Below are positions 35,601-42,004 of a stretch of DNA of 64,000 nt, piece after piece. A program made the translations under genes and the position numbers. The stretch spans positions 986,478 to 1,050,477 of the forward strand of contig JAJVDF010000377.1 in the NCBI GenBank assembly GCA_022410635.1, in the 5' to 3' direction. Every line of letters begins with the position of its first letter. Position 1 is the first letter of the stretch. This DNA comes from Tretioscincus oriximinensis (taxonomy: Eukaryota > Chordata > Lepidosauria > Squamata > Gymnophthalmidae). Below the pieces are notes generated by a model that saw nothing but the letters and a program-made list of their open reading frames with translations, ran no database searches and was not told the origin of the DNA.

Positions 35601-38600
35601 AAATGTGTCTTCCAGAATTCTGGAAATGTATTANGTCTCAGTATTCTGCACTTACCTGCTAATCTGGGATCAGAAGCCTTATGGTCCATCTTAGGTTCCT
35701 AATTAACATGGCAAACTTTGGATAATTCCAGTAGGAAATGTAATTGCTTGGAAGAAACTGAGGCTGCGTACCTTCCAGGCAGCTCCTGCAGACATAATGG
35801 CAGATTGTGAACACTGCAGTCGCTGCAAACCTGTCTTGCTGTGGGTTTAATGAGAGCTGATTTTAACCCACAGTAGNGACATCCTTCCCTCTCCACCTTC
35901 TAGAACACCACCTCCCCATAAGTAAGTGTTCCTTTTCCCAGCATGTGTCCTGCTCAGACTAAGTTGTGTGAGCAGAGGGGAAAGTCATGGCGGCAAACCA
36001 CCAATTGGGACCCACAACTGCAAAGCAGTATGGAAGATGCCTGACAAGAAGGAAGATTAAAGTGAGGGAGCTTCCTTCTTCTCGCCCTNCTACGGGGTCC
36101 CTTCATGTATACATGCAAATAGACGGGTATCTCCATAAAGCCTGAAATAGTCCATAAATCCGCATTTTAGCCCCTCGTTGTCTCCAGCCTGATTTTCTAG
36201 ACCCATTTCAATCTGGCTTCAGGCATAGTCATAGCATGGAAACAAGGGATGGGGGCAATGTGANNCTGTTGGTTCTCCNGGACCCCTTGGTGACTTTTGA
36301 CACCATTGACCTTTGGTTGAAGAAATGCTGTTTTTCTTCACACCTCAGATACAGTTTTTTAATGTCAATTTTTGTACTGTTGTTTTTATTGTTGGTCTCT
36401 CGGATATAGGGCGGGGTATTAATATAAATAAATAAATACATTTTGCTTCTGTGTTTTTGGCTTATTCTGCCTCTTGTTCTGCTTAATCAGGACTGCCCCT
36501 TGTTCCGTTGTACGAACAGCAACCTGACCGTTCAACCTAGTCCTTANCTCAGCTACAGACTACCTAAAGATTTTGTGGATCTTTCTACTGGAGAAGATGT
36601 CCACAAATTAATTGATCTGCTCAAATTGGTAAGTGTATTTTGTATTGAAAGCTTTTGCCTACTGAGTACAATCAATCCACATGTTTGGGATTCTTTCACT
36701 TAAGCTGCATCTAGACATCACTTTCTGTCACAGTTGGACATTTCAGAATAAAGCATGGACTGAAATAAGACAGTCCAGACAGTGCTTTTTACTGGAATAT
36801 CCACGTGTAATGGAATAAACTAGGCACCCCATTAAAAAAATAAATCAGCACCTGAACAAATTCTAAAAATGGCCATCCGTATGCTATGAGTATCATCAAT
36901 ACTTGCCTAAATTATTCAAGGTGGTAAAGCTCNAGTTTCAGAGCAATGGTTTAGATTGATACCAAGCAACAATTGCTGGATTGAAAGACCTGAAAGGCGN
37001 GTTTTGAAAGCATCTGCCTTTCTACGTTGATGGAAGGACCAAGGGGCTCTGTTTGAAGCTGATGGGCAGAAGTGGTAGGACCTATTAGTCTATGGAATTT
37101 ACTTTTAGAAGGTGAGCTATTTGCCTGGATAGCTTTAAGACATGGTTAGAACAAATTATGGAAGCCAGGTGTATCAATGGCTACTAGGATGTCTTGATGC
37201 TGCTTCTGAGATGGAGCAACAAATAGGATTCCTTAAATGCCATTTGTAGGAAGTTCAGATTAGGTGTACATTTTGTTTTCTTCTGCTACTTTTGCTCTCA
37301 GTACCAAGTTATATTAAGCAGGTAAGGGTATTTATTTATTTATTACTGTATATTCCGTCCTATACCTGAAGGCTGAAGAATCTTGATCTAAGAATGGGTG
37401 AAAAAGTTCCTCCTGGTTTCCTTAGAATCTGATGGTGTTTATGATGATTAAAGACACCTTTACTGCTAAAACTAAATTAAACAAACTTTATTATATTTGG
37501 CTTATTCTAAAAGCATCTAAAGGCTGTTTTTCTTGGTATTAGAGTGCAAATGGAGCACATTATTTGACTACTACAGGCCATGTTTCTTTAACAATAATGG
37601 TTTGCTAAATAGACCATATCAATGGTTGGCAGCTGAAAATTGTTTGTTTAAAACATTTATATAATGCTTCTTAATTGAAAAAAAATCTGATTTGCATTAT
37701 AAGCAATATTAGAACCTGTAGAAACAGGTTTTGGTCAGATGGGGAAACTAAAATTTATGATTTGGAATTCATCTGTTGTGTTCTTTGGACTTCTTCATAC
37801 TTATTTTCAGAGAATTTTCAGAGAAGTATTCCTGCTCTTAGCCCAGGACAGCCAGGGCAAGCGCTGTATTCTCTAGATTTTNTGTGTCCTACGTGTCTGG
37901 CTGTACCCCAGTGCAGTTGGATGGAATCATGTGACAAGACATGTAGAGAATAAAAAAGGCTAGAATTGCAGTATTCAGGCTTCCTACAGGAACATTTCCA
38001 CAATGCAGATTGTTTGTGAAAATATTCCTGCAGGAAGTGCAAATGATGTATTCTAGGCTTTTAGTGTTCTGCTTGTCATGTTTCTTCCTGTTGCAAAGGG
38101 GAGAGTAGTTCATACAAAGTCAGTTTGTGGTCATGTTAAGGATGGTTTTGAATAGTTTGTGGAATAATGAAGCAATTATCTATGAGAGTGTTCTGTTCCT
38201 ACTCATCCCTTGGACTATTCCCCAGTCAAAGTGCAAAAGGGTCCTTTAACTGATTAGCTTATATTACTACTTCATGTGGCTGTTGATATCTGGTGAAACT
38301 TCCGTCTTATTGGAAATTGGAATCTTTAAAAGCTTTTGTGTTCTTGGGCCTTAAAGCTTCTAGGAGCAGGACTTGCAAGGAGGGGAAAGATCTTTTCCTG
38401 GTCCCAGCACCTTCAAAACCAGAATTAAAGTTTTAAAATCATGTCAGGGGACAAGGGCAGGTGAGAAGGGTCAATTCCAGTACTTTCTCTCAATCTTGTG
38501 CCTGTGGCAAAAACCTCCTTTGGCCCTCCCATTACTACTCTCCTGGGAACACCCTTTAGATGCTTAGCTGCTCTAAAAGATACCATTCAGTTGCATTGAG

Positions 38601-38658
38601 TAAAACAGTTTCTCTGTTTTAATAGAAAAGGAATGAGCAAGAGGATGAAGATTCATGA
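8541..38658 (+). CDS. CDC123: CDC123, cell division cycle 123, eIF2 assembly factor (13 coding exons)
   Basis: Coding exons: 8541-8614, 10293-10364, 11359-11425, 11922-11954, 14139-14234, 15291-15397, 17351-17399, 19018-19093, 20586-20708, 31504-31532, 34397-34525, 36491-36628 and 38626-38658 (stop included). They total 1,026 nt, or 341 residues; human CDC123 is 336. All junctions are GT-AG and phases agree. CDC123 is a cytoplasmic ATP-grasp-fold protein that binds eIF2 gamma and promotes its joining to eIF2 alpha. Visible landmarks: N-terminal [17 protein letters not shown], the [10 protein letters not shown] segment, an acidic linker ending [45 protein letters not shown], the metal/ATP-site motif IIDFNPFGE, and acidic C-terminus NEQEDEDS. 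No frameshift or stop is seen apart from one ambiguous base at 36547. The start matches the human protein; upstream sequence looks like a spliced 5' UTR. Confidence 0.96.
8615..10292 (+). other. CDC123 intron after the start-codon exon
   Basis: Mostly unclassified AT-rich sequence. Fragments of the 'aataaggcctg'-type MITE lie at 8690-8745 and 9075-9140. A hairpin lies at 9751-9773 (10-base arms TAACCCAGAT and complement around 3 bases). A retroposon tail at 9985-10120 ends in (AAT)n, with a GCTAAGC/GCTTAGC inverted repeat. No coding signal. Confidence 0.5.
10293..10364 (+). CDS. CDC123: CDC123 coding exon 2
   Basis: The split Ser codon (AG|C) is completed here. It reads [17 protein letters not shown] then TLVVSG, nearly identical to human. 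Acceptor AG is at 10291-10292 and donor GTAGGT at 10365. Confidence 0.95.
10365..11358 (+). other. CDC123 intron 2, no recognisable element
   Basis: AT-rich. I see nothing beyond short homopolymers. A piece near 11040-11120 ('aaaatacaattaccactatg') recurs at 13027-13100 in intron 4, so both are probably fragments of one unknown old repeat. Confidence 0.4.
11359..11425 (+). CDS. CDC123: CDC123 coding exon 3
   Basis: Completes Arg (AG|G), then reads [22 protein letters not shown]. This is the acidic, poorly conserved linker, aligning with human EDPPTHSQPDSDDEAEEIQ. Donor GTTTGT at 11426. Confidence 0.92.
11922..11954 (+). CDS. CDC123: CDC123 coding exon 4 (33-nt micro-exon)
   Basis: Eleven codons, [11 protein letters not shown], between acceptor 'ctttcag' and donor GTAAGA. 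Phase 0 on both sides, matching human WSDDENTATLT. Confidence 0.93.
11955..14138 (+). other. CDC123 intron 4
   Basis: Contains the L2-like LINE (12035-12680) and a CR1 3' fragment on the minus strand (13725-13875, with 'aacataagaagaaccctgct' complement landmarks). 13880-14080 is degenerate CR1 body ('acagattagatatcagaac'). 12900-13600 is unclassified AT-rich DNA without coding signal. Confidence 0.5.
12035..12680 (-). mobile_element. L2-like LINE, RT C-terminus and 3' UTR
   Basis: The minus strand encodes the typical C-terminal region of L2/Jockey-type LINE polymerases. Visible in frames broken by a shift are [37 protein letters not shown], and then [20 protein letters not shown] and [13 protein letters not shown]. 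The 3' UTR ends with the tail 'gggtatagggcggggtataa' plus (AAAT)n at 12035-12070. Lies in CDC123 intron 4. The tail is shared with SINE family S1. Confidence 0.8.
14139..14234 (+). CDS. CDC123: CDC123 coding exon 5
   Basis: 32 codons beginning [20 protein letters not shown] and ending [11 protein letters not shown]. Acceptor 'ttattgcag', donor GTGAGA. Strong match to human. Confidence 0.96.
14370..14705 (-). mobile_element. tRNA-derived SINE, family S2
   Basis: Read on the minus strand: a tRNA-like head at the right (A-box-like 'cagttgctaagg', B-box-like 'gggtttcaaagccc'). The body contains 'ctgggttgg' and 'aattgcaactgactgc' complements, and the tail ends in (TTC)n at 14375-14410. Better heads are kept at 45070-45160. 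Confidence 0.75.
14745..15145 (-). mobile_element. CR1 LINE fragment interrupted by an L2/S1-tail fragment
   Basis: CR1 C-terminal/3' UTR on the minus strand at 14745-14845 and 14935-15145. It is split by 14845-14930, which carries the (AATC)n-'cctgccctatacccgaagg' tail of the L2/S1 group. The inserted tail is therefore younger than this CR1 copy. Confidence 0.6.
15291..15397 (+). CDS. CDC123: CDC123 coding exon 6
   Basis: 35 codons plus CC, reading [20 protein letters not shown] then [15 protein letters not shown](P). A long pyrimidine tract precedes the AG at 15290. Donor GTAAGT at 15398. Confidence 0.96.
15470..15733 (+). mobile_element. Family-H tail plus adjacent TAGGGTTG hAT-like MITE
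   Basis: 15470-15565 reads 'cttagtctctaaggtgcaatg' and 'gactaacatggctac', the 3' part of family H. 15586-15733 starts 'tagggttgtcat' and ends 'ttttatggcaacta', with inner 'ttacacacccattaaagctg'. Flanks 'tgtaggca' and 'tccaggca' may be a decayed 8-bp duplication. Confidence 0.5.
15841..15855 (+). promoter_or_regulatory. CTCF-like motif in CDC123 intron 6
   Basis: CCAGAAGGTGGCAGC fits the CCASYAGRKGGCRSY core at 14 of 15 places. A motif match only; no flanking evidence for use. Confidence 0.3.
16285..17030 (-). mobile_element. Two CR1 3' fragments in CDC123 intron 6
   Basis: Minus-strand CR1 3' ends at about 16285-16600 (older) and 16783-17030 (younger). The latter keeps the terminal phrase complementary to 'gaacataagaagagccatac', and the 'ccaggtgcatctggtgggcc' complement. 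Between them is unclassified A-rich sequence. Confidence 0.7.
17351..17399 (+). CDS. CDC123: CDC123 coding exon 7
   Basis: Completes Pro (CC|G) and reads [16 protein letters not shown]. Acceptor 'ttcccccag', donor GTAATA at 17400. Human has FIHCTDDSPDPCIEYE. Confidence 0.95.
18030..18234. mobile_element. hAT-type MITE with perfect 8-bp target-site duplication
   Basis: The element begins 'taggatgaccagatgac' and ends 'gtcatttggtcagccta', imperfect inverted repeats of about 17 bp. It is flanked on both sides by AAGGATAA (18022-18029 and 18235-18242). The interior is A/T-homopolymer rich and non-coding. The 8-bp duplication and end type fit hAT. It lies in CDC123 intron 7. Confidence 0.8.
18417..18661 (+). 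mobile_element. tRNA-derived SINE, family S1
   Basis: Well-preserved S1: head 'cagtttggtgcagtggtta', B box AGTTCGATTCT at 18471-18481, and body 'agccagctgggtaaccttgg'. The tail is 'ccgccctgagaccttcgggt' to 'ataagtataaa'. A fragment of the 'ccagggcc'-type MITE follows. Confidence 0.85.
18725..18879. mobile_element. hAT-like MITE, TAGGGTTGCC family
   Basis: Starts 'tagggttgccacataaaaac' and ends 'gacatattaatccta'. Flanks 'gtctaaga' and 'gcctgaga' agree at 6 of 8 places, as for an old 8-bp duplication. Non-coding, in CDC123 intron 7. Confidence 0.5.
19018..19093 (+). CDS. CDC123: CDC123 coding exon 8
   Basis: Reads [20 protein letters not shown] then ENKLI(G). Acceptor 'ctcttaatag', donor GTAACT at 19094. 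One of the most conserved blocks of the protein. Confidence 0.96.
19841..19983 (+). mobile_element. Interspersed repeat family H, single copy
   Basis: Contains in order 'catctgaagaag', 'cgaaagcttatgcc', 'acttttctcaagttagtctc', 'aaagtgctgctagctccttt', 'ttaacacggctatttctctg'. The same order occurs as the right arm of the inverted repeats at 50042, 55877 and 58682. No protein is encoded. It lies in CDC123 intron 8. Confidence 0.7.
19861..19899 (+). ncRNA. Hammerhead-ribozyme-like core (degenerate)
   Basis: CTGAAGA at 19864-19870, a hairpin-forming stretch, GAAA at 19886-19889, then GC-TTAT-GC, which could be a two-base-pair stem III. This is the order CUGANGA - stem II - GAAA - stem III of hammerheads. 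Faults: an extra A before stem II, one stem II mismatch, and C instead of U at the expected 16.1 place. Activity is doubtful. Confidence 0.35.
20370..20515 (+). mobile_element. Family-H repeat, rearranged inverted copy
   Basis: The left half (20375-20420) is the reverse-strand core ('gcatgcacttttgtagaca'). The right half (20425-20515) is the forward core ('ttgtctatgaaagttcatgc') and the 3' part 'cttgttagtctctaaggttc'. A decayed version of the inverted pairs seen downstream. Lies in intron 8, just before CDC123 exon 9. Confidence 0.55.
20586..20708 (+). CDS. CDC123: CDC123 coding exon 9
   Basis: Completes Gly (G|GT), then reads [20 protein letters not shown] and [20 protein letters not shown]. 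It ends with T of the next codon at donor GTAAGT. Confidence 0.96.
20935..21345 (-). mobile_element. CR1 LINE 3' end
   Basis: Minus strand, collinear with the 3' third of the 48-kb copy, from the complement of 'aagagctgggctagagcc' to the polymerase C-terminus. The broken open frame includes [14 protein letters not shown] 3' UTR translation, not a gene. Confidence 0.8.
22030..23520 (-). mobile_element. CR1 LINE with endonuclease end and RT, internally deleted
   Basis: Read leftward: endonuclease C-terminal part (23507-23304: [19 protein letters not shown]), a linker (23281-23096: [14 protein letters not shown]), then directly RT thumb/C-terminus (23073-22471: [40 protein letters not shown]). 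The 3' UTR follows, to 22030. The fingers and part of the palm are missing between linker and PVGPLLF, so the copy is internally deleted. The FADD box contains an N. Inserted in CDC123 intron 9; not functional. Confidence 0.85.
23535..27415 (+). pseudogene. DIRS-like retrotransposon, decayed and 3'-truncated
   Basis: A plus-strand element in CDC123 intron 9. Order: a GC-rich, non-coding leader (23540-24010) and a gag-like ORF1 broken by several stops and shifts (24016-26094). RT follows (about 26200-26974, with [48 protein letters not shown]), then an RNase H start (27199-27240, [10 protein letters not shown]). DIRS elements place a tyrosine recombinase after RT/RNase H, but the copy breaks off near 27415, so neither that nor the right inverted terminal repeat is seen. 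The assignment rests on the RT wording and ORF1 features known from vertebrate DIRS elements. It might instead be a related Ngaro-type element. Confidence 0.7.
24016..26094 (+). pseudogene. DIRS-type ORF1 (gag-like), disrupted
   Basis: Begins [17 protein letters not shown] at 24016 and hits a stop after 17 codons. It continues in shifted frames as a Ser/Lys-rich basic section (24629-25063: [25 protein letters not shown]). An alpha-helical part comes next (25159-25690: [37 protein letters not shown]). A conserved-looking block follows (25741-25870: [26 protein letters not shown]), and the end is Pro/Asn/Arg-rich. Layout and the [10 protein letters not shown] - GGILFG block resemble gag-like proteins of vertebrate DIRS elements. 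Inactive. Confidence 0.6.
26190..27420 (+). pseudogene. DIRS-type reverse transcriptase/RNase H, disrupted
   Basis: The longest open part is 26402-26974 (190 codons). It shows RT blocks in order: [38 protein letters not shown], the catalytic YMDD in [11 protein letters not shown], then [10 protein letters not shown] and [10 protein letters not shown]. The catalytic box is intact, but stops flank the segment on both sides. 27199 onward carries the RNase H start with TDAS, then more stops. Truncated after 27415. Confidence 0.7.
27416..27732 (+). mobile_element. LTR-like segment (possible solo LTR)
   Basis: Starts TGACATAAG and ends GGTATCACA, i.e. TG...CA. It has a TATA-like 'gcataaatagagg' near 27602 and AATAAA at 27671 followed by 'ctctgacagtgtgatctgtc'. 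This is an LTR-like layout of U3, R and U5. I found no clear target duplication. It abuts the broken end of the DIRS-like element. Confidence 0.4.
27765..27835 (+). mobile_element. Family-H 3' fragment
   Basis: Reads 'cttgtgctaccaacctttct', 'cttgttagtctgaaaggtg', 'catgaggcccc', the family-H order. Core lost. Confidence 0.45.
28580..28885 (+). mobile_element. CR1 LINE 3' end
   Basis: Plus strand: 'caagggaaagtattttttca', 'cccagagggtcattgggctg', 'gatagcttaaagaggggatt', 'tgccatttgcagggcg', 'gacagaatgctgggctagat', ending 'cctcttatgttcta'. A clear truncated copy. Confidence 0.75.
31504..31532 (+). CDS. CDC123: CDC123 coding exon 10 (29-nt micro-exon)
   Basis: TT completes Phe, then VFDVYRDSM. Acceptor 'ctgttctag', donor GTAAGT at 31533. 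Human has VFDIYRDS. It lies 10.8 kb after exon 9 because the intron has taken up retrotransposons. Confidence 0.93.
31905..32260 (-). mobile_element. CR1 LINE 3' fragment
   Basis: Minus-strand copy with complements of the terminal phrases ('ctgctggaatggccca', 'cagcattccgttttacacag') and of 'ccccttctgagtgaaaaa'. Old. Confidence 0.6.
32263..32878 (+). mobile_element. Possible Helitron-like segment enclosing a polypurine tract
   Basis: Begins at 'tctatatataaataaaaggg' after an A/N and ends '...gggaggctag' before T. This recalls the TC...CTAG ends and A-T insertion site of Helitrons. I see no convincing hairpin just before the 3' CTAG. Weak. Confidence 0.2.
32460..32855 (+). repeat. ~390-bp polypurine (GA-rich) tract in CDC123 intron 10
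   Basis: Almost only A and G on the plus strand, with few interruptions ('aggcaggtggtggtgttgtg' near 32512). The complement gives a spurious 190-codon Ser/Phe/Leu-rich frame. Polypurine tracts of this length can form triplex structures. Confidence 0.85.
33734..33838 (+). repeat. Tandem repeat, five copies of a 21-bp unit
   Basis: Unit AGTTTTATCTGGAATATTAC T, copies starting at 33734, 33755, 33776, 33797 and 33818. The first and fourth have one change each and the last has a changed end. In CDC123 intron 10. Confidence 0.9.
34070..34325 (-). mobile_element. tRNA-derived SINE, family S2, head-truncated
   Basis: Minus strand; (TTC)n tail at 34075-34092, then body complements of 'aaaggtgagaaaaagcgggg', 'gaaccaccacagcctgggg', 'ctagccaacccagctattcg'. 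Stops before the tRNA-like head. Ends 72 bp before CDC123 exon 11. Confidence 0.75.
34397..34525 (+). CDS. CDC123: CDC123 coding exon 11 (IDFNPFGE motif)
   Basis: 43 codons. It contains [20 protein letters not shown], the D-x-N-P motif expected at the ATP/magnesium site of this ATP-grasp protein. A variable part follows, [19 protein letters not shown]. Acceptor 'cttattcag', donor GTAAGG. Confidence 0.96.
34850..35245. mobile_element. L2-like LINE pieces in two orientations
   Basis: 34850-35060 carries an L2-type 3' UTR on the minus strand. 35130-35225 encodes on the plus strand [17 protein letters not shown], the L2 polymerase C-terminus also seen at 12.3 kb ([10 protein letters not shown]). 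Two fragments in opposite orientation, or an inversion, in CDC123 intron 11. Confidence 0.55.
36180..36440 (+). mobile_element. L2-like LINE with internal deletion
   Basis: 36200-36320 reads (with Ns) [18 protein letters not shown] then TFDTIDLWL, like the FQSGFR...FDTIDH part of L2 RT. The sequence then jumps to the 3' tail 'ggatatagggcggggtatta' and (AAAT)n. It ends 50 bp before CDC123 exon 12. Confidence 0.6.
36491..36628 (+). CDS. CDC123: CDC123 coding exon 12
   Basis: 46 codons: [18 protein letters not shown], one ambiguous codon (TAN at 36545-36547), then [20 protein letters not shown] and LIDLLKL. Human has Tyr at the ambiguous place, so TAC or TAT is expected. Donor GTAAGT at 36629. 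Confidence 0.95.
36725..37310 (+). mobile_element. MITE fragment and CR1 3' fragment in CDC123 intron 12
   Basis: 36725-36830 has the 'cagttggacatttcagaata' / 'tggaatatccacgtgtaatg' inverted ends seen at 7255. 37015-37310 is a plus-strand CR1 3' end ('gggctctgtttgaagctgat', 'gatagctttaagacatggtt', 'tgccatttgtaggaagttc'). 37320-38620 is otherwise unclassified. Confidence 0.5.
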
Positions 38659-38810
38659 ACTGGAACGTGGAACAAGAAATGGGACCATAACTTCATGGGA
38701 AAAGATTTTCGAACACCTCCTGTTTTTATATTATTTCCGCAGAAACAAAATGATTCTGACCTTATGTAGCCATTTCAATGAATAAATCTGTTTGGTGTGG
38801 TCTCCTGCCT
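38626..38810 (+). CDS. CDC123: CDC123 last exon: stop codon and short 3' UTR
   Basis: Acceptor 'tgttttaatag' ends at 38625. It reads [10 protein letters not shown] and stops at TGA 38656-38658. A 3' UTR of about 140 bases follows, with AATAAA at 38781-38786 and a GT-rich stretch ('tgtttggtgtgg') after it. The end at about 38,805 is inferred. Confidence 0.9.
38781..38786 (+). terminator. CDC123: CDC123 polyadenylation signal AATAAA
   Basis: Canonical hexamer 123 bases after the stop, followed within 10 bases by a GT-rich downstream element. Cleavage is expected 10-30 bases further on. Confidence 0.75.
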
Positions 38811-39137
38811 GCCCTACCATGATCCTATCTGCATGTGTACTGGAGCTGTGAAAGAGGTTGAAGGAAGACAGAAAGCCTCCTTAAAATGTTCCTGGCTGCC
38901 TTTTATATTACTAAAGATAAACTGCAATGATGGGAGATCAAAGGAAGTTTGGTTGGGGTGGTTGGTGATCAAAGCCTCAAGCTTTCTTATCACTTTCATC
39001 AGTGTGTTTTGTAGGCTACTATTGCTTAGTTTTGCTTTATCAGTCCTCCTGGGATGTAAGGCNTAGGAGCTGCATAGAATTTTCCTCTGAATCTTTGACT
39101 GTCTCCAGTAATTATTAAAAAAGCACCTCAGAGGCCC

Positions 39138-39873
39138 TGACAGAGATAACATGTGGCACTTTGTGTTCCTAAGTCTTCTTTAATCAACCTTTTCTTCCAC
39201 AGAAGGTTAGGGGAAGGTGAAAAGGCAGACAGCGTGTGAACAATCCTATCTCAAAGCTACTTTGGAGGATCCTTGATGGAGACAATATATGCCACTTGAT
39301 ACTTCCAAGCCTTCAACACATCTTTTCTCACACAATCTTTAGGAAAGGATGAGTAACAGATCGGGGTGTGTGAACAATCCCGCATAAGCCTTAAAGCAGT
39401 GGTTCTCAACCTTTCTAATGCCGTGACCCCGCAATACAGTTCCTCATGTTGCGGTGACCCCAGTTTTGGTGGCTACTCCATGGCATAGCATGGCATAGCA
39501 TCGGAAACACGGCTTTAGGTGACCCCTGTGTTTTGGTCATTCGACCCCCGCCGGGGTCGCGACCCANAGGTTGAGAACCGTTGCCTTAGAGGCACATCAT
39601 AGAGACAATTTAGAGCANAAGACTTTTCTAATCCACTTTTTCTCCCATAGAATGTTTAGTAGACGGTGGAGAGGATTTACTGGGATATGTGAANCCCACC
39701 CTACGAGTCACTTGCTATGTTCAAACCTAATAAAAAAGGCAGAGACAGTGTGTGGCACCTTGTGTTCTCAAGCCTTCTATCATTCATTTTTTTCTTCCAC
39801 AGTATGTTGAGAGGGGCTGAGAGGCAGACTGGTATGTGTGAATAGTCTCATCTCAATGACCCTTTGAAGGTGG
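39138..39873 (+). repeat. Degenerate tandem array of ~130-bp units, interrupted by SPIN
   Basis: Four diverged units start near 39138, 39276, 39598 and 39741. Each has 'agagacaat/agt' + 'tgtggcac(t/c)tt', 'aagycttc', 'tttcttccacag'-like text, and 'gtgtgaacaatcc(t/c)' or a variant. Units 1 and 4 are closest. The SPIN element (39397-39583) sits at the end of unit 2. Just downstream of the CDC123 3' end. Confidence 0.6.
39397..39583. mobile_element. SPIN (Space Invader) hAT transposon, non-autonomous
   Basis: Left end 'cagtggttctcaacctttct', then 'tacagttcctcatgttg'. Right end 'ggggtcgcgacccanagg' + 'ttgagaaccgttg'. These match the ends of SPIN elements known from mammals, squamates and frogs. 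Flanks CCTTAAAG (39389-39396) and CCTTAGAG (39584-39591) are an 8-bp duplication with one change, as expected for hAT. At 187 bp it is an internally deleted form with no transposase. Confidence 0.88.
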
Positions 39874-39959
39874 TTTTTGCAGTGGGGCTGTGTTTGAACA
39901 CAGCCTGTACTGGATTTTTAAAGCCAAAACTGGCAATCATTGAGATACTGTGTTTGTTT

Positions 39960-40440
39960 TAAAGATTTAGTAGAAGAAGAAGAAGAAAAGAAGGAGGAGG
40001 AGGTTTTTATATCCCGCTTTTCTCACTTTTCAAAGGGACTCAAAGCGGCTTACAAGGGTGCCTCTAGATGCCATTTGCAGGAAATGAGAACAAGTGAAGT
40101 TTTTTTNAAAAATCTTACATTGTCTATGTTGCCTCGGTGCAATTGGGAAGCCACTGTGTGAGACAGAAGAAGAACTTGGTTCTTATACCCCACTTTTCTC
40201 ACCTTTCAAAGGGACTCAAAGCAGCTTACAAGGGTATTTTTGCCCGAAGGCTGACATTCTATCTTCCCCACCAGGCTGTGGTGGTTCCAAAGTATCTACT
40301 TGTAGTCAGATGCAATTTCTTGTATTTCATGCTTTCAAATAGCTGGGTTGGCTAGAGCTACAAGCTAGTGGAAGGTGCTCACCCCTCCCCACATCGAAAC
40401 CCGATCTCCCAGCTGAGAGACGGATTCCTTAACGTAAATT
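39960..40440 (-). mobile_element. SINE S2 fragment, CR1 fragment, SINE S2
   Basis: 39965-40050 is an S2 tail end on the minus strand. 40055-40165 is a CR1 3' fragment (plus strand, 'tgccatttgcaggaaatgag' ... 'cactgtgtgagacaga'). 40165-40440 is a second S2 on the minus strand. The CR1-S2 junction is the same as at 44845. Confidence 0.7.
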
Positions 40441-41199
40441 CCATAACCACCATATTTTCTGAGTTACTTTTCATTAAGCTGACTATAGCAGCAAGATCAT
40501 GACACTTGGCAGACAGGAAACAGGCCAAGCAGTGGCGTGAGGGAAAAATTATTTCTGTGGGTGGCACAGCATCATAGCTGTGAAGGAGAACCACACTCCC
40601 CACAGGCAAATCCATCTGTTTCCATCCATTCCCAGTTTTGAACATATTTTCTAGGCTACCCTGAAGTGCAAATATTCTCAGATATGTGTGAATCATGTTT
40701 TAAAACCATTAAAAATGGAGTATTGTTGTTGTGTGGGAGGGAGGAAATTATGCAGTTCAAGAACTGCAAATCTTTTTAACAACATGAAATAATTTATGGA
40801 GCCAACGCATCTCCTGTTTCTATCAGGTAAGAGCAGATAAAGAGTTTGTTGTTTTGTTGCTTTGGCTACAAAGGTCCGCCTGTGGGCCTGGCAACCATCC
40901 CTTCCACTTATATACATTCTAGACATGCCTGTACAAGTTGTCCAATTGTCTTTAATGGGACTTACTCCCTAGTTACAGCATTCTTAGGGTGGGGGTTTCT
41001 AGAACATGGATCATCATCAAAAACCTTTCATCTCATTCATTTGTTCCAAATGTTTTGCAGTAACACACACACACACACAAATTAGAGAAGTTTCAGGGTC
41101 CACAATACCAATTGTGCACCAAGGCATGAACATCTTCTAAGACTAATAGTTGTCATCAAGCAAGATCAACATGTGAACAACCTAACTGTGCTGTCCTTT

Positions 41200-42003
41200 G
41201 TGCTCCTGGATTTCCTGACATGCCCCAAATATGGGAAGTGTGAGACTCCAGTCTGTTTTTCTCCTGGTTTAATTGGCATTAATATATTTAATATAAAATA
41301 TACTAGGATTGACCTTTGCTANCCAAAGTGAGGCCTATAGGGAAATTTTGGAAAAAATCTCTGGTCAACCCAGCCCAGGAGGAAACAGGAGAGGCCAAAT
41401 CCTCTCTTCCTGCCCCCAAGGCATATCTCATTCATGAAGCCTTGTCAGACTGAATAGATTGATTGACACCCATTAAGGCAAAGGCACAATCTTTGTTTAA
41501 CCAGGCTGTACACCTGGGCTGACCCATCAGCCTGATAGTAGCCTGGAGGTAAACCATTTAAGATCGTTAAAACCACTTCTCCTAAGGGTGAGTCACTGGG
41601 TTCCTGTAATTAAGATAATGCATAAGCAAATAGTGGCTATCGAGGGTCCATCCTGTTTATCAACACCATACCATATTTGGCATTTCCTGACCAGGCTGCA
41701 CCTCCTTGGGGAGGAGAGAAACACGTCACACAGGTGTCACAACCTGACCCACGTGGGACATACTCACCCCTTTCTTGACGTCATAATCTTGATACACGCC
41801 TTCTGATTTTGGGTCAATAAAAGATTGAACACGAGGGCATTCGAGAGGACTCCATGACCTGTGGACCTCCTGAAATTGCTTCTTGATCCAAGTCGTGTTG
41901 CCCGTGTGATTCCTGTTACACGTATCTACCTACTGCGGACCAAGCTGCCTTCGATCTCCGTTAGGCATCGAATAACGTGGAAAGCAAACCCCCGTTACTC
42001 TGT
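41200..42003 (+). mobile_element. Solo LTR of an endogenous retrovirus-like element
   Basis: Homologous over most of its length to 51755-52520 in opposite orientation. It has AATAAA at 41816-41821, then 'cactgg/ctgtggacct'-type R/U5 sequence, ending near 'acccccgttactctg'. A TGACGTCA site lies at 41776-41783. No internal viral genes are next to it, so a solo LTR is likely. The left border is uncertain; shared sequence starts near 41269. Confidence 0.65.
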
Positions 42004-42004
42004 T

